Below are positions 54,217 through 64,000 of a stretch of DNA of 64,000 nt, one piece after another. The stretch is from Piezodorus guildinii (Eukaryota > Arthropoda > Insecta > Hemiptera > Pentatomidae): NCBI GenBank assembly GCA_023052935.1, contig CM041298.1, positions 57,530,217-57,594,216 on the forward strand. The letters run 5' to 3'. The first letter of the stretch is position 1. The number at the start of each line of letters is the position of its first letter. Both the position numbers and the translations under genes were made by a program. The notes beneath the pieces were generated by a model. It was not told the origin of the DNA, did not search any database, and saw only the letters and a list, made by a program, of their open reading frames with translations.

Positions 54217-55334
54217 CTATGTTTTTTACCGACTGCTTTTCTAAGGCAACGGTACCTTCAAAAACTAGCTTACTGGATATCATTAATCGATAATATATAT
54301 ATATATATACTATATTTAATGAAACCATTGGATTTCCTTTCCAAAGGTTTCGTGTTTACCGATCCAAGTAGGTGACATGTAGGGTAAGATCAAATTAGAC
54401 AAGTTTCAATAAATGACATTATTTAAATTAACTTTAAATAATTACAATTTATTTACAAGATGCCTGAGATTATTGAGGGACATTACCGTTAACCTTGCAA
54501 TACAATATTACAAAAAAGAAATACCTTACAAAACTTAGCTGGCTGGCGAAGGTGGAATTAGTCTTGGGCACCCTTTCTAGGCTTCGTCCTCCAGCTGACC
54601 CCCGACGGGCCTCTCCTCTTGCTGGACTTTTACTATCGTGGCTGGAATAAGACTGACCTTCCTTAATTCAAAAATCGCACCCTCATCACCTCGCTCCCTC
54701 TTCTTTCCAAAAGTACTGTTTTTTGGAAATTTGCCGATCTGCTATGAGGCAAAGGAAGGCGGGACTGATATGGGAAGTGCCCCAGGGGTCTAGGAAGTTT
54801 CCGAGGTACCGCTGGGGGACCCCATCGGAGAATCCAAGGGGGGCAGGTAAACTCCCTTTGCACTTTTGCCGACAAAGGGTTATTAATATTTACTTTATTA
54901 ATATATTAATTATTCAATAATAAATTTATAGCACTCAGCATTCTCAATACATAACAGGATATTTTATAATACATGTATTTCAGATAAAAATAAATTAATT
55001 TCATTGAATATAATTTTTTTAGTTTATCTACTAAAGAAAGTTTTTTGTTTCATCCTTATGAAGTTTTTCTCACATATCTAATTAATTGCAACGCATGCTC
55101 CTACTCACCGCTTCCCCTATGCCGATGCATTATGCAGATCTCAAAGATTTTTCTCTGAGATTTATTTTCTGACACATAAATAACGGAGTGAAAAACGGTA
55201 GTAGTATACCATTAAGGTATGGGACATGATGTTATAATAAACGGTCCTTATGTGGGGTTACCATGTAAGGAAAAAAAATAGTACTAGGTATATATATATA
55301 ATATTTTAATAAATTACGTTAATGTGAGTATAAC
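54217..55334. other. Unassigned, G+C-rich island at 54540-54880
   Basis: The island contains a self-complementary ggaagtgcc..ggtctaggaagtttccgaggtaccgc region and overlapping short frames on both strands, none with a known domain. Possibly a remnant of a host exon or an unknown repeat. Confidence 0.3.
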
Positions 55335-55473
55335 TACAAAAAGTCTCACAGATGTAGAGAAAACATCCTTCGACAGCACTCTAAGATTCTAACTAGAAGG
55401 TCTTATTGCTACCTTCTTTACAGACGTCTCGGAGGATCATCGGAAATTGAAGAGGAAAAAGAATAAATAAAAG
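55335..55473 (-). pseudogene. Jockey 3'-end scrap
   Basis: tagaaggtctta, cagacgtctcggaggatcat and ttgaagaggaa match the antisense of the jockey coding end and 3' UTR. Confidence 0.55.
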
Positions 55474-55540
55474 GATTATTGGATCTAGAGGTTATTGGAT
55501 CTAGAGGATTATTGGATCTAGAGGATTATTGGATCTAGAG
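55474..55540 (+). repeat. 17-bp minisatellite, four units
   Basis: gattattggatctagag repeated four times (one unit lacks a base), grown from the edge of the jockey scrap. Confidence 0.92.
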
Positions 55541-56455
55541 GTAAAACAAAGGTACAACAAAATCTCTTCCTCAATAAATTGAATAATTTTGACAACATAT
55601 TTTAAAATAATATCCGTATATTTTTATTATTATGACCTGAAAAATGACTACTGTGGTAACCTGTGATGTATTAGTTTCTCTGCATAAAAACCTTCGGGAC
55701 AAATCTGGCAGGTGTCCCTATGCTATTTAATGTGAGTAAAAATTAGAGGGATCCCTACTTGTTTTATTGATGATATACTGCATCATAGTAGTCCGCTACT
55801 GTAATTTTATTTTGAAAAAACCGGAACAGTGTGATCATATATTTGAATATCAAAAGATAAAACTAAAATTTTAAATTTAGGTTATAAACCAAATATTACG
55901 ATAAAATAAATAAACAAAATTAGATAGCTAGTTGAAGATAATTAAATAATATAAAAACACGGAGAAATTGGTATTTCTAATAATTGCACTTTAAGATTAC
56001 TGTCTGTTTGATAGGGAAAGAAAAAGGAGCGATTTAAAGGAAGTGGTTCGTGCATGACGGATCTCAGGAGGGATAGACTTCCAAATCGAGGAATCTTTGG
56101 CCAGAAAAGACTTGTCTAACTTATGCGTCGTAAAAAAATAAATACTAATTTTTTAAAACAAATACAAATACAAATTTATGTTGGCCTTGTACAATCTGCA
56201 ATAACGGAGACTAGACGATAGACGACTTTGACTATAGACAGATCTCGAACTGCAAGTGTGTTACATATCAAGTGTTTACTGATTGTGTGTCCTTGCTGTC
56301 ATTGGATTGTGCAAATAGATTTGTCAACAACTTACCAATATTTACCGAATACCATTTCCTCTGCCGATCCTCACGTCTCCCGTCCCAAGTTCCCATGAAA
56401 TCATCCGTGAACGATCACTAAACCAATACAGAAAAATATCGTAGGAGCACCGCAC
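55541..56455. other. No recognisable feature
   Basis: A+T-rich to about 56160, then less A+T-rich to 56440; no coding frame. Confidence 0.35.
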
Positions 56456-57195
56456 GACTTTCACTTACCTCCTGTTAAAATCAATTCAAGCACGTTTAAT
56501 TTAAATTATAGTTAGACTTGAATAAACGTTAAACGATTAAGTTAAGATTGAGTTTCAGTTGAACCACGGGTCCACAATCACTAAAGTTTATGCCCTTTTC
56601 ACCTTTCTCCATTGTAAATAATGTAATAGGTTTTCAACGTTTTCTCTTTTAGTTGTTTATCAAATTCGCTCAACTTGCATAATTACCCGTTCTTTATCAA
56701 TGCTAACAAGATGGTATGCCTATTTTTTTTAAATCTACAAAATTAAGGGTACTTTAGAGGAAGAAAAATTAAAATATCGGCATTTAGGTCCTGTCAGACT
56801 ATTTCAATCAGAATGAAACCTACATTATATTAAAGCCCATTCGATTTTACATCGACACATCAAGATTAATAAAAATCATAATAGCCGTTTTTAAGAAAAT
56901 CGTAAAAAGACTCAAAGTGCATGGTATAAAGTGGCTCTTCTGGTCAGCTGATTTTGATGAAAAAGTTTTTGTAACATGTCAACAATTTCAATTTCATAGG
57001 GCTTTTTGTTTATGCGCTGGAGTTACCACTCACAACACACATATACAGGCTTTTTGCGGGACTTGGTCATTTGGACTCAAAAGACCCTAAAATGTGTATT
57101 TCCATTCAAAACTGGAATACGAAAATTTTTACGAACACAATACTTTATATTTCTTACCCTTACTATATATGTCATATGTAGGTAAGTAAAGGTCA
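56456..57195 (+). repeat. Family D copy, first of a head-to-tail series
   Basis: gcacgactttcacttacctcc at 56452-56472, a decayed 5' part, then ordered landmarks to the terminal cttacccttactatatatgt..aggtaagtaaag near 57190. Confidence 0.7.
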
Positions 57196-57702
57196 AAAAA
57201 CTGGTGCGGGCAAAACATACCTCAGTATTTAAAATCAATTTAAGAGCTACCAAATAAAGTTATACTTTACATTACCTTCCAAAACTTTGTATATAAAACA
57301 AAAACTTTTCTCAAATCTTTAGCTGTCCAACGGTATATTATTCATCTATATTACTATTTATGTTATGAAAAATTTGTTTTCCCCCGTAGTTGATTATCAA
57401 ATTCGTTCAACTTGTATATTTAGCAGTTTTTTATCAATGCTAATAAGATGGAATGGTTAATATTTTCGAATCTATAAAAGTTAAGCTACTTTAGAGGATG
57501 CAAATTTAAAATATCGGCGTTTAATCCATGTCAGACTATTTCTTATTGGTTCATCTGCTTGGCAGATTTATTTGAAAAAAATGCTGTAGCATCTCAGTTT
57601 TGTACGCTTCTAACATATAAAATTTCAGTTTTATACAGCTTATCGTTTTCGAGTTGAACTGATCACACATACACAGATTTTTTTGCGGTATTAGTTCACG
57701 TG
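57196..57702 (+). repeat. Family D copy, second of the series
   Basis: aactggtgcgggcaaaacata begins within a few bases of the end of the previous copy. It runs through tccaacggtatatta and is cut at about 57700 by a jockey-like 3' UTR fragment. Confidence 0.7.
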
Positions 57703-57800
57703 GCTCAAACCAGTGATGTGGCTGAGAGAGAGGCGCTGGGATCTCTTGGATTCAGCTTCTTCCTTCACAAGTGGGGGGGAAAAGCCCAGTCTATATATTA
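57703..57800 (+). mobile_element. Jockey-like subfamily 2 3' UTR scrap
   Basis: ggctcaaaccagtgatgtggc and tcacaagtgg.ggg.aaaagcccagtct match 1026-1125. Confidence 0.7.
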
Positions 57801-57814
57801 TATTGTATATTTAC

Positions 57815-58280
57815 CCTTTTTTATCAATGCTAATAAGATGAAATGGTTAATATTTTGGAGTCTACAAAATTAAAGCTACTAAGTTGAAAATATAAAATAT
57901 CAGTGTTTAATTCAGACTAGTTCGATCAGAATGAAACCTACATAATATTAAAGCATTGATATAGCGAATTTAACAAAAATCATAAGAACCGGATTTAAGA
58001 AAATCTTAAAAAGGTGTAAAATACATGGTATAAAGTGGTTCTTCTGATTAGCAGATTTTGTTGAAAAAGTTGGTTCAGCGTCGCAGAGATATACGCTTTT
58101 TACATATGAAATTTCAGTTTAATATAACTTATTGTTTCCGAGTTGACACATACACATGTATACACGTACAGACCTTTTGCGGGACTTGTTCATTTGGACT
58201 AAGGGGAAACTAAAAAGTGTACTAAGGGTAAACGTTTTTGAAATCCAGAAAAGGATTTTCCTAAATCTTGAATTGATTGC
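57815..58280 (+). repeat. Family D copy, third of the series
   Basis: tttatcaatgctaataagatg through gtggttcttctgattagcag and cagaccttttgcgggacttg; the end hairpin is replaced by a TA run. Confidence 0.65.
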
Positions 58281-58290
58281 TGTCTCACCT

Positions 58291-58291
58291 A

Positions 58292-58330
<39 letters not shown>
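58291..58330 (+). repeat. TA dinucleotide microsatellite
   Basis: About 38 bases, following tcacc at the place where the family D terminal hairpin should be. Confidence 0.9.
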
Positions 58331-58332
<2 letters not shown>

Positions 58333-58600
58333 ATTGAAATTTACAACTGTACATTATTATACATCAAGTAAATATGCTGATAAAAGATAGTGCACATGAA
58401 ATACATGAATAGAAACTGCCCATTGCCAACACTCTAGTAGTCAATATAAACAAGAAGGTCTCGAGGTCATCTTCTCTTCAGACGCCTCGGTGGATCATCA
58501 GGAATTGAAGGGGAAGCAAGGATTGAAACTAGTGGATTAGAGTGGGAATGGAGTTTGTCATGGAAGGATTGATACCTGATACGGACCAAAATCTCATATG
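58331..58600 (-). pseudogene. Jockey (subfamily 1) 3' end
   Basis: ttattgaaatttacaactgta starts the antisense 3' UTR, followed by aagaaggtctcgaggtcatc (the RWPRDL codons) and the DLARTRY-region; truncated at about 58592. Confidence 0.75.
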
Positions 58601-58756
58601 CTAAATTATTAGAGCTATGAAGTATTATGATTGTTTTAAATTATCAAGGAAATATTAAAAAAATATATATTTTATCAGCATTCAGAAACTGATAAAAATC
58701 CTCAATTTGATTTCTAGGCGTTCAATTCAGAATAAAAAATACTTTACATTGGTTTT

Positions 58757-60560
58757 GGATCTAAATGCTTATAAATTACCCAACGCCCCAACTTCCATTA
58801 TCTCAGCGGACTGAACAGATTCGTACTCCACGGCGAGTTCAGCCCCCAGCCAACAATCCTGAACCAATAAATTATCCACCCCATGTATCTTATCCACATC
58901 CGTATCCAAACCAAGATCCTTCCAATATATACTCCATCCTTGAGTCCTTTCTCTCTGATCTTAGAGATACCATCAAACCACTAATCACCCTTCTCACCAG
59001 AGTCCCATTTAATCTCCAACGATGAGTGTAAAACCCCTAGCGATTATCTTGTGGAATGCTAATGGCCTGCATAACCATCGTGACGAACTGGACTTATTTC
59101 TACATGACAACCACATTGACATAGCACTACTTACTGAAACTCACTTCACACAACGATCAAATTTTTACATACGTGACTACATCACATATAGATCTGACCA
59201 TCCCGACAACACTTCCCATGCTGGATCATGCATCCTTATTCATAAATCTTTATCCCATTCCCTGATTCCTTCTACTCCAACTGATGCCATACAATCAACC
59301 TCGGTAATCATTTCAACTCGTCCTTTCCATCTTACACTCTCAGCTGTATACTGTCCTCCTGGTAACTCCCTTTCCTCTAATCAACTTGAAACCCTCTTCC
59401 GATCCTTAGGACCGCGCTTCATTGCTGGAGGAGACTATAACGCCAAACACCAACGATGGGGTTGCCGGACATCCAACTCCCGTGGTAATGTCCTTTCTCG
59501 AGTCTCTACCTCCAATTGCTATACTATCCTTTCTCCTACGAGCCCAACATATTGGCCAACATCTTTCAAAAAACGTCCTGATATCCTTGATATATTTGTT
59601 TCCTCTCAGATATCTTCCTCCCAATCCACAATCAAATCCCTAAATGACCTGTCATCTGATCATAGCCCAGTTCTGCTTTCCTTACACTCGAGCCTTGTTC
59701 CTAAACCCACCATTCCCTCTCTGATTACAGGACGAGTGGACTGAGACGGATTCAGATGTGACTTGGAAACCAAACTGAACTTAAAGATCCCACTTAAGAC
59801 TAAACATGATATTGATAAAGCCGTTGACCATCTGACTGACTCAATTAGCAATAGCATACTTGACAACATTTCAACCATTACTACTACTAACTCACAGGAG
59901 ACTACCTTGCCACAGCACATTCGAATCTTATTAAGGGAAAAACGCAGGGCAAGATCGAAGTGGCATAGGACTAGATATCCATCAGACAAAACTTATTATA
60001 ATAAACTGACTTACAGACTAAAATCAGAAATCAGAAAAATAAAAATTCAAAACTTACTCAACTTCACCGAAAAACTTACTACTACAGACAGATCATTATG
60101 GAAGACAACAAAAAAGCTACTAATGTTCAAAAAATTTAATCATCCACTCCTAACTGATTCCCGTATCTGGACAAGATCTGATGAAGAGAAGGCCCAGATA
60201 TTCGGTCAGTACCTTTTTAGAACCTTTAATCCACATCCAGATATCCATAATCCCGGTCACACTAAGTTTATAGAAGATGAATTAGATATCCCACTCCAAA
60301 TAGTCCTTCCTCCTAAAGAGTTCCATCCTTCGGAAATATCTAACATCATTCAGAGTTTACCATCCCGCAAAGCTCCTGGGCATGATCGTATAACTTCCCA
60401 TATTTTAAAACTACTTCCTCGAAAAGCTATCCTATATCTCACTTTCATATACAATTCCGTACTCCGTTCCACATACTTTCCTGCTTCCTGGAAATTATCC
60501 ATTGTCAAAATGATACCCAAACCTAAGAAACCGCCAGAAAATCCATCTTCTTACCGACAA
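58757..60560 (+). mobile_element. Jockey element, 5' half: ORF1 tail, endonuclease, RT start
   Basis: The only copy here with the 5' part of a jockey element. It starts within the end of ORF1, passes an ATGA overlap into ORF2, and is cut in the RT domain at SSYR, where SINE A tail sequence follows (60562 on). Its 5' boundary is near 58757 and not sharp. The 3' half of the same family lies at 61013-61425 in the same orientation, so both may come from one damaged insertion. Confidence 0.8.
58765..59025 (+). pseudogene. Jockey ORF1 (Gag), C-terminal end
   Basis: 86 codons of a Pro/Asn/Tyr-rich tail (YPTPQLPLSQRTEQ, PANNPEPINYPPHVSYPHPY) ending in a predicted helix SILESFLSDLRDTIKPL. No zinc knuckle remains. 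The stop TGA (59023-59025) overlaps the start of ORF2. The first methionine is probably not a real start, since the copy is 5'-truncated. Confidence 0.7.
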
Positions 60561-60563
60561 TAG
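59022..60563 (+). pseudogene. Jockey ORF2: endonuclease and N-terminal RT, one nonsense codon
   Basis: ORF2 starts MSVKPLAIILWNANGLHNH at 59022. Endonuclease residues are visible: Asn in WNANG, Glu in LLTETHF, Asp and Asn in GGDYNAKH, Asp in DILDIF and the SDH motif in LSSDHSPV. An in-frame TGA at 59742-59744 breaks the frame; reading continues in the same frame at 59745. It covers the linker and the RT opening: SEISNIIQSLPSRKAPGHDRIT, and NSVLRSTYFPASWKLSIVKMIPKPKKPPENPSSYR. The frame ends artificially at 60563, where the element is cut. So only a nonsense mutation and the truncation damage it. Confidence 0.87.
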
Positions 60564-60608
60564 ACAAAATTTTGGGCTCTCACTGTAGCATCCTCCGATT
60601 AAATAAAA
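60562..60608 (+). mobile_element. SINE A 3'-end fragment fused to the jockey element
   Basis: gacaaaattttgggctctcactgtagcatcctccgatt matches the last third of SINE A; a short decayed tail follows. Confidence 0.7.
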
Positions 60609-60639
60609 CTATTCAATTATCTCTTCAGCCTCATTTCAT

Positions 60640-60900
60640 TTTTCCCAGAGAGCCCTTCACAGTCAAAGTGGGGGAGTATGAGCGAAGACGCTAAGAGTTG
60701 GCGGGTAGTACTAGGAAAATAGTCAAGGAAACGTAGGAGCTGTTTGAAAATAGAGATGGATTTTCTGGTAGTTTGAGAAATATGATTACTCCACGTTAAA
60801 TTTTGGTCAAAGAACTCCTATTTTTTTTATGGATATTTGGAATCGGATGGGAGTTTCATTGGGAAAATTAATGGAAAGTTTGGAAGTGAATGGAGTAAAG
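60640..60900 (-). pseudogene. LINE reverse transcriptase thumb fragment
   Basis: The minus strand reads IGVLFDQNLTWSNHISQTTRK, then IFKQLLRFLDYFPSTTRQLLASSLILPHFD, the conserved thumb motif of CR1/L2-like LINEs, with FP..P at the upstream end. Not related to the flanking jockey pieces. Confidence 0.68.
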
Positions 60901-61000
60901 GTTTTATGACAATAAGCATTGCCTCTGTATTTGTTGACTTAGGTTCTGACTATTCTTACCATGGTCTTCACGGAAATTTATTGTAACGTATTATTTAAAT

Positions 61001-61433
61001 GTATTATTATTATTGAGTAGAGGTTTGGGGCCCTACTAAACCATCGAATTCTTCCCGTATCCAATCCCTACAATCCAAAATCCATCGTAAAATCCTCAGT
61101 GCACGTTACTTTGTAAGTAATGAACTGATCCATAATGACCTTGATATTCCGCATGTTGTTGATTTGGCCCGAGCCAAATATCATTCCTTTCATGGCCAGC
61201 CCCATTCCCACTCTAATCCTCTAGTTTCACTTCAATTCCAAATAATCCTCCGAGGCGTCTGAAAAGAAGATGGCATCGAGACTTTTTAGTATAGAATATT
61301 TTTAGGGTGCTGCTGCTGGGTAGCTTCTCTACATGTATTGTTCATGTCTATTTTCTTTTAGCCTATTTACTAGATGTGTTGTACAATACAGTTGTAAATA
61401 TCAATAAATAATTATTAAAAAAATATTATTATT
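61001..61433 (+). mobile_element. Jockey (subfamily 1) 3' half
   Basis: Starts near 61013 at the EVWG-like segment and continues TKPSNSSRIQS, KLLSARYFVSN-like, DLARAKYHSFHG, to the end of coding at 61260 and the 3' UTR with gggtgctgctgctgggtagc and cagttgtaaatatcaataaa. tattattatta on both sides could be a TSD but is low-complexity. Confidence 0.75.
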
Positions 61434-61489
61434 ACAAGTAGGTAGTTAAATGATTTGCACAGAAGACATTTTAAATAAAGTATAAAACT

Positions 61490-61790
61490 ATATATGTCAA
61501 ACATTAGCCTGCGGAAACCTATATTGAAGCTTTCATGACGGACTGGTTTCCCCCAGACCTCTAAGTTTAAATGGCTGGAGAGGTTTAAATGACCAGCTGG
61601 AGAAAAGAGGAGACCTTTCCCCCCACCCGCCGGAGTACCGTTCCATGGCCTGCTTTTCCCCTCCAGCCCTTCCAGCTACCTGAGTTACCTCCTCGCTCCA
61701 GCACAATGGGCTGTCTATAATGGGATAATGATCCCGGCATCTTCTCAGTCATTACCGTTCGGCAAGGAGCAGTCTTACACTAAACCTCAA
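61490..61790. other. G+C-rich unassigned island
   Basis: Contains gacctctaagtttaaatggctggagaggtttaaatgaccagctggag-like duplications (split: tttaaatggctggagagg and tttaaatgaccagctgga) and a C-rich run near 61620. No frame with a known domain. Confidence 0.3.
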
Positions 61791-62059
61791 CAAATAAAAT
61801 ACAACAAGCCATTCTCAGAAACACGTTGATATTCCAGTAACTGGTCCATTTAAAGGTTAAATACCCTCCGAGTACCTTGGTTTTTCTCCCTTTTAAACTT
61901 GCTTAGCTCATCCTCAATTTGGTTTAATGATATATAATTGTTTACAAAGTGCCTTTTAATTCTATGTTCAACTCGAAATGTTTGTTTTATCTGTAACATG
62001 GATCTAATCGAACTCTTCACTTAAGTGTTAACCAGTTAAACAGTTTTTTTACTATCACA

Positions 62060-62160
62060 TACCTCTATATATTGTAAGGGAAAGTGCTACTATCGTGGCA
62101 GTATTATACTTCAATTTTTAATCGGAAATAAAGTTTTAAGGTCCTATCAGTCTACATGAA
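62060..62160 (-). repeat. Family D end fragment
   Basis: ctatatattgtaagggaaagtg, then ttcaatttttaatcggaaa and ggtcctatcagtctacatga match the hairpin end in minus orientation. A jockey-like tail abuts it at 62163. Confidence 0.55.
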
Positions 62161-62162
62161 CT

Positions 62163-62400
62163 AATTTTTTTTTTTAATATATTTATTTATTGAGATATAT
62201 TACAATTTGTTACAAAATGAACAATAGTAATAGTGATATGAGACCACATTCATACAACATATACAGAAAATAATGATAAAAGTCAAATTACACAAAATAG
62301 AAAATAAATAAATTCATATATATACAATAAAATAATAATAAATAAAAAAAGAAAACAAATAAAAACTAACCTATAATTGAGATAAATACAAAGTTGGTAA
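62163..62400 (-). mobile_element. Jockey-like subfamily 2 3' UTR, antisense
   Basis: tttattgagatatattacaa through gatatgagaccacattcata to gataaatacaaagttggtaa; shows uninterrupted the sequence that a mariner splits at 44521. Confidence 0.8.
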
Positions 62401-62456
62401 ATAAATCAAACTATTTACATATATATAACAAACAATCAAAACTATATATAGCATTT

Positions 62457-62624
62457 CCAAGTCAATTGTAACCTTTTCCAAGTCAAATGTAACTTTTTCC
62501 AAGTCAAATGTAACCTTTTCCAAGTCAAATGTAACCCTTTCCATTTCAAATGTCACCTTTTCCATTTCAAATGTCACCTTTTCCAAGTCAAATGTTACCT
62601 TTTCCAAGTCAAATGTCACCTTTT
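62457..62624 (-). repeat. 21-bp minisatellite, eight copies, open heptapeptide frame
   Basis: ccaagtcaaatgtaacctttt is repeated eight times without length change. On the minus strand each unit encodes KVTFDLE or KVTFEME and the frame is open for 86 codons (62371-62631). Substitutions change D to E and L to M, but no stop occurs. Confidence 0.93.
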
Positions 62625-62849
62625 TCTTCACTTCTAGCCTTAACTATTCCGTTTTATTTATTTATTTATTGAAAAATAATTAGTTTAATTAAAATTATGA
62701 CTTTTTTAATAATTTTGGCATATCATATCACTGTTTTTTTTTAGATATTTGATATCAAGTTCTGTTTTTACGAACTAATATTTTAAAAAAAATATTTAGT
62801 TTTAAAATAGATGTTGATTTTGAATTTTTAGAGAGGAGGGATAGTTTTT

Positions 62850-63900
62850 GGGAATAATTAATGTGTTTTCGGGTATTATAATGACGTTTTTCGAGCTGTA
62901 TTTATTATCGCTCGCGTGCATATTAACTCGCATTTACTTTTAATATTTTTTATTGATATAGGGATTAATTAATGTGTTTTCGGGTATTATAATTACGTTT
63001 TTCGAGCTGTATTTTTTATCGCTCATGCATATTGCAACTTGAATTTACTGTTAATGTTTTTTATTGATATAGGGATTAATTATTGTGCTTTCGGGTGGTT
63101 ATGATTACGTTTTTCGAGCTGTATTTTTTTAACGCTCATGGATATTTCAATTCGCATTTACTTTTAATGTTTTTTATTGATATAGGGATGAATTATTGTG
63201 TTTTCGGGTTGTTATGATTACGTTTCTTGAGCTGTATTTTTTATCGCTCATGCGTATTTCAACTCGCATTTACTTTTAATGTTTTTTATTGATATAGGGA
63301 TGAATTATTGTGTTTTCGGGTAGTTATGATTACGTTTTTTGAGCTGTATTTTTTATCGCTCATGCGTATTTCAACTCGCATTTACTTTTAATGTTTTTTA
63401 TTGATATAGGGATGAATTATTGTGTTTTCGGGTGGTTATGATTACGTTTTTTGAGCTGTATTTTTTATCGCTCATGGATATTTCAACTCGCATTTACTTT
63501 TAATGTTTTTTATTGATATAGGGATGAATTATTGTGTTTTCGGGTGGTTATGATTACGTTTTTTGAGCTGTATTTTTTATCGCTCATGGATATTTCAACT
63601 CGCATTTACTTTTAATGTTTTTTATTGATATAGGGATGAATTTTCGTGCATTCGGGTTGTTATGATTACATTTTTTGAGCTCTATCCTTTATCGCTCATG
63701 CGTATTTCAACTCGCATTTACTTTTTATGTTTTTTATTGGTATAGGGATGAATTTTCGTGTATTCGGGTTGTTATGATTACATTTTTTGAGCTCTATTTT
63801 TTATCGCTCTTGGATATTTCAATTTGCATTTACTGTTAACGTCTTTTATTGATTTAGGGATTAATTATTGTTCTTTCGGGTGGTTATGATTGATATTTGG
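62850..63900 (+). repeat. 112-bp satellite, about nine copies
   Basis: ggga(t/a) starts recur at 62850, 62961, 63072, 63185, 63297, 63409, 63521, 63633, 63745 and 63857. The unit holds tgtgttttcgggt.gttat, acgttttt.gagctgtattt, tcgctcatg and tttcaactcgcatttacttt. Units in the middle are nearly identical and those at both ends diverge. The array decays near 63900, before the window edge. Confidence 0.95.
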
Positions 63901-64000
63901 ATTGATTATTTTGTTTTTAGTTCTCATTATAACGTTACTGGAATATACCTACATCATTTAGCTTTTTTTTATTTTATCAATTTATTTTTATTATTTTTTT

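Noticed and set aside
62850..63900. Bacterial or phage repeat system
   Set aside because: A head-to-tail 112-bp satellite without spacers, next to arthropod retrotransposons.
1..64000. A host multi-exon gene hidden between transposons
   Set aside because: I looked for consecutive frames bounded by GT/AG with non-repetitive coding character and found none that I could defend; short exons cannot be excluded without transcripts.

Overview
This window looks like repeat-dense intergenic DNA from an arthropod nuclear genome, most likely an insect. It is strongly A+T-rich. I find no host protein-coding gene, rRNA, functional tRNA or CRISPR array. Evidence for the host: jockey-clade and I-clade non-LTR retrotransposons, cecropia-like and other mariner transposons, Helitrons with typical arthropod-style termini, and tRNA-derived SINEs with A/T-rich tails. 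I cannot name the species.

Layout. 0-7.5 kb: a LINE remnant, a 5'-truncated jockey-like copy (509-1318), an I-clade copy (2084-4184) inserted in an older jockey fragment with a 13-bp target-site duplication (TSD), a SINE inserted in a ~0.85 kb repeat I call family D, a non-repetitive stretch (5.33-6.21 kb), a third tRNA-like SINE and a hammerhead-like fold. 8-14.5 kb: a deleted mariner, SINEs, a mariner fragment, a ~1 kb structure with matching ends and an internal core promoter (12080-13085), and a full-length family D copy. 15.2-22.7 kb: a truncated jockey copy with TSD, then a full-length 6.4 kb I-clade element on the minus strand with ORF1, an unexpected middle ORF and a frameshifted ORF2. 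23-36 kb: LINE remnants, a SINE, a 2.06 kb Helitron, family D, a second deleted mariner and a truncated LINE RNase H copy with TSD. 36-48 kb: family D copies, hAT-like small elements, a ~240 bp palindrome, and a mariner nested in a jockey-like 3' UTR. 48-53 kb: a LINE tail, a 1.29 kb Helitron, a degenerate tandem array split by a jockey insertion, and a Penelope-like remnant with inverted arms. 53-64 kb: more family D copies in head-to-tail order, the 5' half of a jockey element (ORF1 tail, endonuclease, start of RT), two minisatellites and a 112-bp satellite running to the window edge.

How the parts relate. The window is a record of successive insertions: many copies keep exact TSDs, so the order of events can be read. 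The I-clade and jockey elements encode the machinery for target-primed reverse transcription, and the SINEs presumably borrow such machinery. The mariners keep termini but have lost the middle of the transposase. Nothing here looks intact enough to be clearly active; the best-preserved element is the I-clade copy at 16254-22666.

The observations most likely to be new are family D (about 8 kb of the window by adding spans), the long ORF between ORF1 and ORF2 of the I element, a 3'-terminal hairpin with compensatory stem changes shared by two I-clade families, the promoter-bearing element at 12-13 kb, and the Penelope-like inverted unit with a hammerhead-like core.
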